Positions 27,091 to 35,953 of a stretch of 64,000 nucleotides of DNA are shown here, in pieces. The translations under genes were made by a program, and so were the position numbers. The stretch is taken from positions 1-64,000 of the forward strand of contig CAVVVS010000121.1 in NCBI GenBank assembly GCA_963751355.1, written 5' to 3'. Within the stretch, counting starts at the first letter, position 1; each line of letters starts with the position of its first letter. The notes beneath the pieces are model-generated. The model ran no database searches. It was not told the DNA's origin and was given only the letters and a program-made list of their open reading frames with translations. The DNA comes from CAVVVS01 sp963751355 (GTDB lineage: Bacteria; Bacteroidota; Ignavibacteria; Ignavibacteriales; Ignavibacteriaceae).

Positions 27091-29022
27091 TCAATTTATC
27101 TTTGATCTGTTAGTAAGGATAATTCCGTTGTAACCCACAATAAATATCTTGTTCGAAGATGTTACTGCAATACCTGTTAGCTCCGTATAATTTCCACTGC
27201 TTGTTGAAAGCCATGATTTCCCACGATCGTCCGATATCAAGATATTACCTTTGCTGGTTAAAATTATCCCATCATTTTTATTAATCATTTTTACCGAATA
27301 AAATCCCGAAACAGATTTTTCAGGAATAACATCCCATGATAAACCGGCATCATTCGTTCGTAAAATAGTACCGTTTCCCCCTACAATAATCCCTTCCTTT
27401 TCATCACTAAAGCTTATTCCTCTCAAATATTGATGAGTTGGTTGTTTTAATTGGTTCCAGGAATTTCCGCCGTCTGTTGTTCTAAGAATCGTCCCGTCCC
27501 ATCCGGTTATGAAACCTACAAAATTATTTATAAATAGTATGTTGTATAATAAATTAATTGAAGGTGAAGAAATCTTATGCCATGTATTTCCATCGTCAAC
27601 GGTCTTTAAGATTATCCCGTTATTACCAACTATAAATCCGGTATGATGATCTTTTAAAAATGAAATGCCGAAGAGTGCCTGCCGAACTCCCACGTCTAAT
27701 TTTTCCCATGATCGTCCGGTGTCGGGCGTAATTAATACTGTTCCATTTGACCCTAGTAAAAATCCCTTTCGAGGATTATCAAAATTAACTTTGTACAAAT
27801 TAATCGATACAGAATCAATTAAAACATTCCAATGAGAACCGCCGTCTTCTGTTTTAATTACCGCACCTTGATTTCCGCAAATAAAACCTATCTTGTTATT
27901 TATAAATGCAACAGAATTTAGATTATTGGGAAGTGGTGCTGGTAGTTGTTCCCAATTTGATTTTAGATGATAGGAAGGATTCGATTGGTAACTGTTCTCC
28001 TTCGAATTGTTTTTAAAAAAATACGAACTACCGTTATTCCAATAATGAGATACGACATTAAAAACGAAATAAGATAAAACACCCAGTAAACAAATAACGA
28101 CGAAAGTAACAAAATAAAACTTAAGCTTATTATGCAGATTACTATTTACGGAATCATTTCCCTTTGTTTTTTTACGTATTTTTTCCTTCTCGGCTTTAGA
28201 GGTTAACTTCAAAAATAAACTATCCACGTCAGCTAATAATTCTTCACAAGAGTGATATCTTTTCGCTAAAGATTTAGCTAACGATTTACTGATTATCTCA
28301 TTTACTTCAGAAGGAATCCCTGGTATAATTGATGAAATTTTAGGTGGTGTTTTTTTTAGGTGCGCCTCCATTATCTCAAAATCTGTCCCATGGTTGAACG
28401 GCGTTAAACCAACCAGCATTTCATAAAAGGTAATCCCTATCGAGTAAATATCACTTTGGTTTGTTGGAACCAGTGCCTTAATTTGCTCCGGGCTCATATA
28501 GAGCAAAGTACCGATTTTTGTACCTGTTCTTGTCAAATTCTGTTGCTCATGCAAGGATTTGGAAATTCCGAAATCCATAATCTTGACTGTACCTTCTTGA
28601 TTTATTATGATGTTCGAAGGTTTGATATCTCTGTGGACAAAACCCATAGCATGAGCGTACCCGGCACCTTTAAGTATCTGTTGAAGTACATAAAGCGCAT
28701 CATAAAGATCGAGCCGTCCTAATCTTTGTATCATATGTTCCAGGGTCTCACCGTTAACATATTCCATTGCGATACCTAAGGTGCCTCCACCCTCCGTAAA
28801 ACCATAAATAGGAACAATATTGGGATGTGTTAGTTTTGCCTGGTTACGGGCTTCAGCTTTAAAACGTGCTATAAATCGTGGATTATTGAGGGCCTGTGAG
28901 TTTAAAATTTTGAGTGCAATGTATCTTTCCAATTTAAGGTCGAACGCTTTATATACTATCCCCATTCCGCCTTCGCCCAGAATTTCAGTAACTTTGAAAT
29001 TTTCAATCTTTTTACCAATCAT
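27091..29022 (-). CDS. Membrane Ser/Thr protein kinase with YCF48-like beta-propeller sensor domain
   Basis: The 643-residue protein has a complete Hanks-type kinase domain: glycine loop GEGGMG (residues 16-21), lysine K38 in IALKIL, catalytic loop HRDIKPSN with D132, DFG at 150-152 and MSPEQ. A basic linker and one membrane helix (about residues 300-322) follow. The C-terminal half holds seven repeats of the YCF48/BNR kind, each with a G-x-x-G-T-I-L-x-T-x-D-G-G-x-S-W-like core (for example GWDGTILRTTDGGNSW). The propeller should face the periplasm and act as sensor or binding module. It is four bases from the PP2C phosphatase gene, read first, so the pair forms an on/off signalling unit. Confidence 0.92.
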   Translation of the reverse strand: MIGKKIENFKVTEILGEGGMGIVYKAFDLKLERYIALKILNSQALNNPRFIARFKAEARNQAKLTHPNIVPIYGFTEGGGTLGIAMEYVNGETLEHMIQRLGRLDLYDALYVLQQILKGAGYAHAMGFVHRDIKPSNIIINQEGTVKIMDFGISKSLHEQQNLTRTGTKIGTLLYMSPEQIKALVPTNQSDIYSIGITFYEMLVGLTPFNHGTDFEIMEAHLKKTPPKISSIIPGIPSEVNEIISKSLAKSLAKRYHSCEELLADVDSLFLKLTSKAEKEKIRKKTKGNDSVNSNLHNKLKFYFVTFVVICLLGVLSYFVFNVVSHYWNNGSSYFFKNNSKENSYQSNPSYHLKSNWEQLPAPLPNNLNSVAFINNKIGFICGNQGAVIKTEDGGSHWNVLIDSVSINLYKVNFDNPRKGFLLGSNGTVLITPDTGRSWEKLDVGVRQALFGISFLKDHHTGFIVGNNGIILKTVDDGNTWHKISSPSINLLYNILFINNFVGFITGWDGTILRTTDGGNSWNQLKQPTHQYLRGISFSDEKEGIIVGGNGTILRTNDAGLSWDVIPEKSVSGFYSVKMINKNDGIILTSKGNILISDDRGKSWLSTSSGNYTELTGIAVTSSNKIFIVGYNGIILTNRSKIN

Positions 29023-29026
29023 CGAA

Positions 29027-29752
29027 TCAATCTTTTTGAATTAGGACGAATGAATAATTGTCCGGCGCTCCTCTATATTCTATTAGTTCAGACAATTCTT
29101 TTTTGACCACATTGAAATCCCTATTAATAATTATCTTTTCTAATTCTTCATCTTGTACCACACCCGAAACACCATCTGTACATAAGAGAAATACAATGGA
29201 TTCGTTACTGCTGAGTTTAATTTTGCTGATGTCCACGTCTAACGTGTTATCATCTCCGAGCGCTCTCATAATAATATTTTTATTCGGGTGATTCTCGGCT
29301 TCTTTTAAAGTCAGATATCCTTCATCAACTAATTTTTGAACAAGAGAATGATCTTTCGTAACTTGTTTAAATTTACTGTTTTTGTATGAGTATATCCTGG
29401 AATCACCTACATGTCCCCAATAAGCAGTATTCTCCTTTAGGAATAATACTTCGGCCGTGGTTGCCATACCTTTTAATTCAAAATCAATCGCTCCTTTAGC
29501 AAGGACTTTATCATTTGCTTCTATTATTGCAAGCCTTATTCTTTCAAGATAATTTAGTTCTATCCTCTCGATAAAAAAAGAATAAATTGTATCTACTGCT
29601 AATTTTGAAGCTACCTCACCAGCCTTGTTACCACCAAGACCGTCACAGACAATTGACAAAAGTCCATTCTCACATTCAAATACACCAATGGCATCTTCAT
29701 TGTCATCCCTTTTTAATCCGGTGTTCGAAACTGACGTATATTTAAATTGCAT
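29027..29752 (-). CDS. PP2C-family Ser/Thr protein phosphatase
   Basis: The 241-residue protein has the PP2C motifs with metal-binding aspartates: the N-terminal DDNEDAIG-like segment (LKRDDNEDAIGVFE), VCDGLGGNKAGEVAS, WGHVGDSRIYSY, VTKDHSLVQKLVDEG and LLCTDGVSGVV. It lacks any membrane segment, so it acts in the cytoplasm and is the natural counterpart of the kinase encoded four bases downstream. It resembles the Stp/PrpC type of bacterial phosphatase that dephosphorylates kinase targets or the kinase itself. Its promoter would lie in the long upstream gap. Confidence 0.93.
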   Translation of the reverse strand: MQFKYTSVSNTGLKRDDNEDAIGVFECENGLLSIVCDGLGGNKAGEVASKLAVDTIYSFFIERIELNYLERIRLAIIEANDKVLAKGAIDFELKGMATTAEVLFLKENTAYWGHVGDSRIYSYKNSKFKQVTKDHSLVQKLVDEGYLTLKEAENHPNKNIIMRALGDDNTLDVDISKIKLSSNESIVFLLCTDGVSGVVQDEELEKIIINRDFNVVKKELSELIEYRGAPDNYSFVLIQKD

Positions 29753-30668
29753 CTATGCCTTGAGAAATTATACTAACTTCAGTAAAGTTATTAACTTACA
29801 AAGATATGATTTGTATTAATCAAATACAATCTGTTTTTAATTTTTCTCGCTCTAAAACTATATAAAATAATCAAATAATATTAGGATCACTATGCTTAGA
29901 TCGGCCTTAACAATAATTTTTAAAAATCTGTTTTTATTAAGCTTAAAATTTTATATTCATCTTTTAATTATATAAAAATATTTTACCAATCTCTCCTGCA
30001 AAATTATTTATATGATTTGGGAATAGTTATTCTATTTCTGTAAGAGTTGAATTATTAAAAATCTGTGAAAATCACTCGAATCTGTGTGATCAGTGTCCTA
30101 TAAAAGAAATTTCTTTTCGGACAGACCCGATTAAAAATGCTAATTCAAAGGTAATAAACTCGGTTGTTGAACTTGCTATAAATCTAAGTTAGCCGTTAAA
30201 ATACTAGCTAACCAATTCCGGAGATATGTAAATACTCATATAAATATATTTTAATTAATTTGACTTCGACATACTATAAAAATTAAATTCTGTATCCAAA
30301 CTCATTGCTATATATAGAAGATTATATTAGTTTTACTTCGATTATATTTGCAAAATTTTTATGAATGTTCAATCGGTAACTCAGGCATCTTTTTTTTGTA
30401 AATTTTATTATTTTTAACAATAAAAATGAGTTAGAGCTTTTAGTTTAATTAATAATAACTAATTCATGTTACTCAAAATTATCATTCTGAACGAAGTGAG
30501 ACATCTCATGGTTTACGAATAGTACAATTGTGATAATTCCTTTCCGCCTTGGGCGGATCAATATTATAATAGATATTATTTTTTTAACAGAATCAGCTTA
30601 GTTTAACTTTAGTTCTTTTTTATAATAAATGCCATAATCATCTTTCACAAAACGTTTCGGGGGATACT
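29753..30668. other. Long non-coding region between divergent phosphatase and radical SAM genes
   Basis: About 916 AT-rich bases without a supported gene. It separates the leftward kinase/phosphatase pair from the rightward radical SAM gene, so it should hold two promoters. It contains a perfect 16-base palindrome AAAAGAAATTTCTTTT (30102-30117), two AATCTGTG words 23 bases apart near 30058-30100, and the repeat-like element at 30481-30557. Confidence 0.5.
30481..30557. repeat. Degenerate intergenic repeat and small hairpin
   Basis: The segment starts ATCATTCTGAACGAAGTGAG, a wording I recognise from intergenic repeats of many environmental Bacteroidota-type genomes, and ends with the perfect small hairpin TCCGCC-TTG-GGCGGA (30543-30557). 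It looks like a decayed repeat, not a gene. Confidence 0.4.
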
Positions 30669-31877
30669 ATGATAAAACTGAATCATTTAGATTACTACCG
30701 CCTCCCATGGAATCTTACTGATAATTCAATTTCCTGGCTCGAACCTACCGCAAAATGTAACCTTTCTTGCGATGGTTGTTATCGACAAAATGAGAATAAC
30801 CATAAATCAATTCAAACAATAAAAGAAGAACTGGATACGTTCACAAGATTGAGAAAAGTAGATGGAATTTCCATTGCCGGAGGGGACCCATTACTGCATC
30901 CGGATATTCTTGAAATTGTTAAAGATGTAAAATCAAGAGGTTTAAAACCAATCATAAATACCAATGGTTTGGCTCTTACAACTGAGTTACTTCAGGAACT
31001 TAAGAAAGCAGGTGTTTTTGGTTTTACATTCCACGTTGATAGTAAACAAAATAGACCGGGATGGAAAAATAAAAACGAAGTTGAATTAAATGAATTAAGG
31101 TATCACTATGCCAGAATGGTTGCCGACGCGGGAAACATTTCATGTGCATTTAATTCTACCGTCTATGAGGATACAATGCAGTATGTGCCTGAACTTGTTA
31201 AATGGGCACAAAAAAATATTGATATAGTCCAGGTAATGGTTTTCATTCTTTACCGTGCCGTAAATAATGGCAAAGTAGATTTTTATCTTGGCCCAAAAAA
31301 AATAGATATGTCTTCATTGGTTTATAATGAAGAGCCGGAAGAACGGACGGATATAAAGGCTGAGGAAATTTGGGAAATGATAAAAAATGAAAATCCTGAT
31401 TTCGATAGCTGTGCATATCTGAACGGTTCAGAAAAACCTGATTCATTCAAGTGGCTTTTACACGGAAGACTTGGTACAAAGAAAAAGATTTACGGCTATA
31501 TGGGTAATAAAGCAATTGAGATTGTTCAAGTATTTCATCATCTTCTATTTAATAAATATCTGGCTTACGCCTCACCAAAAATGACCAGGAAAGGCAAGTC
31601 TATGATGCCGCTGGGAATTTTTGATAAAAAGATCCGAAAAGTTTTCATAAATTTCTTTAAGAATCCTTTGAATATTTTTAGAAGATTATACTATCAGTCA
31701 ATAATGATAATTCAGCCTGTAGATTTTCTGGAAGATGGAAGACAAAATATGTGTGATGGATGCCCCGATATAACAGTATGGAATGGAAAACTCGTTTGGT
31801 CCTGCCGGATGGAGGAACAATTAAAATACGGGCATAATGTTCGCACATACCCAAAAGATTTCATGCATGATAATTAG
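30669..31877 (+). CDS. Radical SAM enzyme, unassigned
   Basis: The 402-residue protein has the radical SAM cluster motif with cysteines at 30, 34 and 37 (AKCNLSCDGCYR) and the glycine-rich SAM-binding strand ISIAGGDPLLHPD. The C-terminus carries extra cysteines (MCDGCPDI and WSCRMEEQL) that could bind an auxiliary iron-sulfur cluster. A strong GGGGGA ribosome site precedes the ATG at 30669. The middle (residues about 200-330) is not a domain I recognise. It stands alone between long non-coding stretches, so context gives no substrate. It is not one of the well-known housekeeping members as far as I can tell. Confidence 0.8.
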   Translation: MIKLNHLDYYRLPWNLTDNSISWLEPTAKCNLSCDGCYRQNENNHKSIQTIKEELDTFTRLRKVDGISIAGGDPLLHPDILEIVKDVKSRGLKPIINTNGLALTTELLQELKKAGVFGFTFHVDSKQNRPGWKNKNEVELNELRYHYARMVADAGNISCAFNSTVYEDTMQYVPELVKWAQKNIDIVQVMVFILYRAVNNGKVDFYLGPKKIDMSSLVYNEEPEERTDIKAEEIWEMIKNENPDFDSCAYLNGSEKPDSFKWLLHGRLGTKKKIYGYMGNKAIEIVQVFHHLLFNKYLAYASPKMTRKGKSMMPLGIFDKKIRKVFINFFKNPLNIFRRLYYQSIMIIQPVDFLEDGRQNMCDGCPDITVWNGKLVWSCRMEEQLKYGHNVRTYPKDFMHDN

Positions 31878-31904
31878 TCTATTAAGCATTCGCTAAGAAT
31901 AATG

Positions 31905-31927
31905 CCGGGAAGTTTTGCGCTTCCCGG
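31905..31927 (+). terminator. Stem-loop after the radical SAM gene
   Basis: A perfect 8-bp stem (CCGGGAAG / CTTCCCGG, 7-base loop) 27 bases past the stop codon. The following bases are AT-rich with a T run only after about 10 bases, so termination here is likely but not textbook. Confidence 0.6.
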
Positions 31928-32048
31928 ACTAATTAATTTTTCCCTTATACATTAAAGCTAATTTAAAATAAATATTTTTTGGTATTGTAATTTTGACCCC
32001 AAAAAGAGATATCAAAATTCTGAAAGATTTGGACTTTATGCACACGAG

Positions 32049-32065
32049 TCTCAGTCGATGACTCC
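32049..32065 (+). repeat. Short dispersed repeat, copy 2
   Basis: TCTCAGTCGATGACTCC, matching the copy at 23434-23450 in 15 of 17 positions. It lies between the ends of two convergent genes, and here the flanking GAGTC and GACTC also form a small inverted repeat. Confidence 0.5.
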
Positions 32066-32112
32066 TTTGAAATAACGGTTAGGTTTTTTATAGAAAATTT
32101 GTACATTATTAT

Positions 32113-33132
32113 TCATTTGATTTTAACTATAACCTTCCCTTTTGTTTTACCGGATTGAAAAGCTTTTAATGCTGTAATCAATTCACCAAAATTATAAACT
32201 GATCCGATATAAGGTTTATCTAAATTCATTTCTTCAATTTTAGTTAACATATCGCTCAGCAATTCCACCCGGTCGTAAAGCCAAATTAGATTGAATCCGG
32301 TTATTGATTTATTTGATTTTATTAATGTCAATGTATCGTAAACAGGCCGATTCAAATAATGAAACAATAATTTGAAATAATTAGGTCTGTTCCCGCGTGA
32401 AGAATAACTCGATAGTCCATAAGCTACCATTTTTCCGGTGGTTTTTAATAATTCAAAACTTGCTAATTGAATCCTGCCGCCGACAGCATCCAACACCAAA
32501 TCAAGTTCCCTGCCGTTCAATTTCTTCTTCAATTCTGCTTTAAATTTTTTACCCCTTACTATTATTTCATCATATCCTTCGGATTTTAATAAGTCAATTT
32601 TTGAAGTATCCCCAACCGTTCTGATTGTAAAGGCGAAAAACTTTTTTGCTATACGTTCTGCATAAATACCAACACCTCCTGCAGCACTATGAATTAATAC
32701 GGTTTGATTAGCAGAAATATTTCCCAGATGCACCAATGCATAATAGGCTGTTAATGCCTGCACAATGAAACCAGCACCTTGTTTAAAAGACCAATCCTCA
32801 GGTAATCTGATTAGATACCTTTCATCTAAATTAAGGTGTGTGGCAAAGGAACCAAATTTTATAACCCCAATTACCGGATCATTTATTTGAAAATTTGATA
32901 CATAAACACCTCTAGCCCTGATATATCCCGAAAACTCTAGCCCCGGGATAAAATCCCTTGAAGGCGCCGCCCGGTATAGCCCCTTTATTGTAAAGAGGTT
33001 GGCAAAATTTAACCCGATAGCTTTTATCTCCACACAAACTTCATAATCGCCGGGAGGGTCTAATTCTTCTTTAACAAGTTTTAAGTTATTTAATGAGCCT
33101 GCTTTTCTCAGGCGATAGCAAAGTCTCTCCAT
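32113..33132 (-). CDS. Medium-chain dehydrogenase/reductase, quinone oxidoreductase (zeta-crystallin/VAT-1) type
   Basis: The 339-residue protein has the GroES-like first half (GLNFANLFTIKGLYR, FIPGLEFSGYI) and a Rossmann domain with the NADPH-binding loop IHSAAGGVGIYAERIA near residue 145-160. The zinc ligands of alcohol dehydrogenases are absent, which fits the quinone oxidoreductase branch, enzymes that reduce quinones or activated alkenes with NADPH. The C-terminal FQSGKTKGKVIVKI end is typical. It stands alone and convergent to the radical SAM gene, so the natural substrate is not indicated. Confidence 0.88.
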   Translation of the reverse strand: MERLCYRLRKAGSLNNLKLVKEELDPPGDYEVCVEIKAIGLNFANLFTIKGLYRAAPSRDFIPGLEFSGYIRARGVYVSNFQINDPVIGVIKFGSFATHLNLDERYLIRLPEDWSFKQGAGFIVQALTAYYALVHLGNISANQTVLIHSAAGGVGIYAERIAKKFFAFTIRTVGDTSKIDLLKSEGYDEIIVRGKKFKAELKKKLNGRELDLVLDAVGGRIQLASFELLKTTGKMVAYGLSSYSSRGNRPNYFKLLFHYLNRPVYDTLTLIKSNKSITGFNLIWLYDRVELLSDMLTKIEEMNLDKPYIGSVYNFGELITALKAFQSGKTKGKVIVKIK

Positions 33133-33627
33133 TTTTAACTCTTTCTTATAAAGTCAGTAGTCATTCAGATAACATGATAAAATAAAATGCATATTGTATC
33201 ATTTTAAACTTGTAACTAAGATATTCGAAAATATACGGTAGAAAGGTTTTTCTTAATTCTTATAAAAAATATTAAATTTATTACACGTAAATATTTATAC
33301 TAAATACATCAGCCTGGATCCGGGATTTAACCTTCCCGCTTTCTAACAAATCGTTGAATATTTTACCAATTCACAACAATGTAATGTTAGCAAGTTCACT
33401 TTTAAGAATTATATATCTGTACAAATTAAATGATTTGATAGATAACCCGGACAACCGTGGGACAGACAAGATTCTTATCTACTTGTCATCTGTTAATCTT
33501 TGTTTTAAACTGTAAAAAGCTTATTTTTAGAGTTCTATTTTTCAAAAATTTCTCGAATAATTTATTAAAATCACGATTAAGATATATTTAAATAAAAAAA
33601 AGAAAAGTTAGATTTAAGTAAAATACC
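33133..33627. other. Intergenic region with degenerate hairpin repeat
   Basis: About 495 AT-rich bases between the divergent quinone-oxidoreductase gene and the tRNA. At 33461-33494 it holds an imperfect inverted repeat (GACAGACAAG facing CTTGTCATCTGTT, about 11-base loop). It should also contain the tRNA promoter, which I cannot place. Confidence 0.45.
33461..33494. repeat. Imperfect inverted repeat in intergenic DNA
   Basis: GACAGACAAG is followed about 11 bases later by CTTGTCATCTGTT, a complementary arm with a three-base bulge. No T run follows and no gene ends here, so it looks like a decayed palindromic repeat, not a terminator. Confidence 0.4.
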
Positions 33628-33709
33628 GCGAGAATGGCGGAATTGGTAGACGCGCTAGACTTAGGATCTAGTACCGTAAGGTGTCGGGGTTCGAGTCCCC
33701 GTTCTCGCA
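33628..33709 (+). tRNA. tRNA-Leu (anticodon TAG)
   Basis: The acceptor arms GCGAGAA (33628-33634) and TTCTCGC (33702-33708) pair perfectly, with discriminator A at 33709. The anticodon loop CTTAGGA places TAG at 33662-33664, flanked by the CTAGA/TCTAG stem. There is a D-loop with the GGTAGACGC-like wording, a long variable arm as in class II tRNAs, and the TTCGAGT T-loop within GGGGTTCGAGTCCCC. CCA is not encoded, so the CCA-adding enzyme at 21630-23030 is needed. It lies 55 bases upstream of tig. Confidence 0.97.
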
Positions 33710-33764
33710 CTTATCAAATTCAATAATTTATACTATATATAATTATTAAAGAGAAGAGGTTAGT

Positions 33765-35093
33765 TTGGATTATAAGATTAATGATCTTTCCGTCTCGGAG
33801 AAGGAAGTTGAAGTTACATATGCTTATGAAGAAATAAAATCAGACATTGAAAGTGAAGTAAAAAAGCAAGTAAAAAAAATACAGATCCCGGGATTCAGAA
33901 AAGGAAAAGTTCCTATTTCAATAATAAAAAAGATGTATGGCGACGCTTTAGAATATGAAGCTTCTGAACAAATAGCTAACAACAGATTCTGGGAACTGGC
34001 TAACGAACAACATCTGCATCCAATCGGAAAGCCTTCTCTTACCGATATAAAATTCAAACCCGGTGAAGACTTTTCATTTAAAGTAAAATATGAAGTAATG
34101 CCGAAAATTGAGGTTACTAATTATACGGGATTGGATATTGAAATTCCTGATTTCAAAGTCACGGATAAAGAAGTTGAAAAAGATATCGAATATATATTAA
34201 AATCTAATCGTACAACTGAACCTTCCGATGTTATAGGTGATGATATCAATTACATAATTGATGTTGAAATTGTTCGTGTCGATGACAAAGGTGAAATATT
34301 TGAAAATTCCAAACCTGAGAAACTGCAAATTGATTTTACAAATGAGGGAATTCAACCCGAAATAGTAAAAAATGCAAAAGGTAAGAAAGTAGGAGAATAT
34401 TTTAATTTTTCTTTTAAAGATGAAAAAACTAATAAAACAGAAGTCGGGAATGAGGAAAAAGTTCAGGAAATTTATAATTACAAAGCCGAAGTTAAAGACA
34501 TAAAAAAAATTATTCCGGCTGAATTAACCGAAGAACTGATAAAAAAGGTTACCAAAGGAAAAGTTTCCACCGAAGAGGATTTACGAAAAGAAATCCAAAA
34601 CGATATTCAGCATTATTATGATCACCGGATAGATGATTTAACAAAAGATAAGCTGCTAACCACAATAGTTAAGCATAACGAATTTCCTCCTCCTTCAACG
34701 CTGGTTCAAAATGTACTTGATGATTTTGTTAAACGGGAAGAAGAAGAAGCAAAGAAACAGGGATATAATAGTATTGACAAAGTTGAAGCAGCTGATAGGT
34801 TAAAAAATGTCGCCGAACTTGAAGTGAAATGGTTCGTAATTAAGAATGCCATCCAGGAAAAAGAAGAGTTAAAAGTTACGGATGACGACCTTAAAGAAAT
34901 AGCTGAAAAGGAAACAAAAGAAACCGGTATTGCAATTGATAAGCTAATAAACTATTATAAATCTTCAAATTATGCTGATAAGTTAATAGACAAAAAATTG
35001 TTTAACTTCTTGAATGAAAACAATAATATCAAAAAAGTAAATCCGGAAGAACTTACTAAAAAAGAAACCGAGGAAACTAATGATAAAAAATAA
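33765..35093 (+). CDS. tig: Trigger factor (ribosome-associated chaperone / peptidyl-prolyl isomerase)
   Basis: The 442-residue protein has the N-terminal ribosome-binding domain with the tail signature IPGFRKGKVP near residues 41-50. A degraded-looking FKBP-like middle (residues about 150-245) and a long helical C-terminal arm (residues about 260-430) follow. The start is TTG at 33765 with AGAGG five bases upstream. Trigger factor holds nascent chains at the ribosome exit. The 3' end overlaps clpP by 14 bases, the usual tig-clpP order that links folding and proteolysis. The PPIase domain lacks an obvious conserved active-site core, so isomerase activity may be weak. Confidence 0.94.
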   Translation: MDYKINDLSVSEKEVEVTYAYEEIKSDIESEVKKQVKKIQIPGFRKGKVPISIIKKMYGDALEYEASEQIANNRFWELANEQHLHPIGKPSLTDIKFKPGEDFSFKVKYEVMPKIEVTNYTGLDIEIPDFKVTDKEVEKDIEYILKSNRTTEPSDVIGDDINYIIDVEIVRVDDKGEIFENSKPEKLQIDFTNEGIQPEIVKNAKGKKVGEYFNFSFKDEKTNKTEVGNEEKVQEIYNYKAEVKDIKKIIPAELTEELIKKVTKGKVSTEEDLRKEIQNDIQHYYDHRIDDLTKDKLLTTIVKHNEFPPPSTLVQNVLDDFVKREEEEAKKQGYNSIDKVEAADRLKNVAELEVKWFVIKNAIQEKEELKVTDDDLKEIAEKETKETGIAIDKLINYYKSSNYADKLIDKKLFNFLNENNNIKKVNPEELTKKETEETNDKK

Positions 35094-35706
35094 TGAGATT
35101 TACAACCAGCTTGTTCCTTATGTAATCGAACAAACCGGTCGCGGTGAACGGGGTATGGATATTTTTTCTCGCCTATTAAGAGAAAGAATAATATTTATCG
35201 GTACTGCTATAGATGATCATATAGCAAGCTTAACTATTGCTCAATTAATCTTTCTTGAGGCAGAAGATTCCGATAAAGATATTAATCTTTATATTAACTC
35301 ACCCGGCGGAAGTGTTACAGCAGGCCTTGCTATTTATGATACCATGAAATACATCAAACCGGACGTAGCCACAATATGTGTAGGAATGGCTGCTAGTATG
35401 GCTGCAATTTTATTGGCAGGCGGTGCCGCCGGTAAAAGGACTTCACTTCCCAACTCAAAAATAATGATTCATCAGCCATGGGTTGGAGGACTCCAGGGTC
35501 AAACTTCTGATATTGAAATCCATGCTAAAGAGATGCTCAAAACACGTGATACTTTATATAAAATTTTAGCCAATCATACAGGCAAATCAATAGAACAAAT
35601 TACTAAAGATTGCGACCGCGATTACTTTTTAACCTCTCAGGAAGCAAAGGATTATAAATTAATTGATAATATTTTAGAAAAAAGAATCCCCCTTAGTAAA
35701 AAATAA
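35080..35706 (+). CDS. clpP: ATP-dependent Clp protease proteolytic subunit
   Basis: The 208-residue protein has all three catalytic residues: S106 in VGMAASMAAILL, H131 in IMIHQPWVGG and D181 in CDRDYFLT. The INSPGGSVTAGLAIYDTM segment near residues 72-89 is diagnostic. It assembles into the double heptameric ring that degrades proteins handed over by ClpX, ClpA or ClpC. It overlaps tig by 14 bases. The usual next genes clpX and lon are not here; a strong terminator follows immediately. Confidence 0.97.
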   Translation: MIKNNEIYNQLVPYVIEQTGRGERGMDIFSRLLRERIIFIGTAIDDHIASLTIAQLIFLEAEDSDKDINLYINSPGGSVTAGLAIYDTMKYIKPDVATICVGMAASMAAILLAGGAAGKRTSLPNSKIMIHQPWVGGLQGQTSDIEIHAKEMLKTRDTLYKILANHTGKSIEQITKDCDRDYFLTSQEAKDYKLIDNILEKRIPLSKK

Positions 35707-35737
35707 TTCGTTCTAAATTTGATTCTCTTGTAAAATT

Positions 35738-35765
35738 GCCCGGGTAATTTATCCCGGGCTTTTTT
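35738..35765 (+). terminator. Rho-independent terminator after clpP
   Basis: A perfect 7-bp GC-rich stem (GCCCGGG / CCCGGGC) with an 8-base loop is followed directly by six T. It lies 31 bases after the clpP stop codon. Confidence 0.93.
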
Positions 35766-35953
35766 CTATTTTATAATTTGTTTTTTCCCCCGGCTTTCCG
35801 GATCTATTTAAAAGTCGGGTTTTTAGATTTCTATTTTTGTAAAATAGGATTTAGACTTAATTTGTATGTAGCTTGAACCTAGAAATAAAATTCTCTAAAT
35901 TAAAATTCCAAACTTTGACTTTATAAAAATAACATTTATTAATTTGAAGCCTA

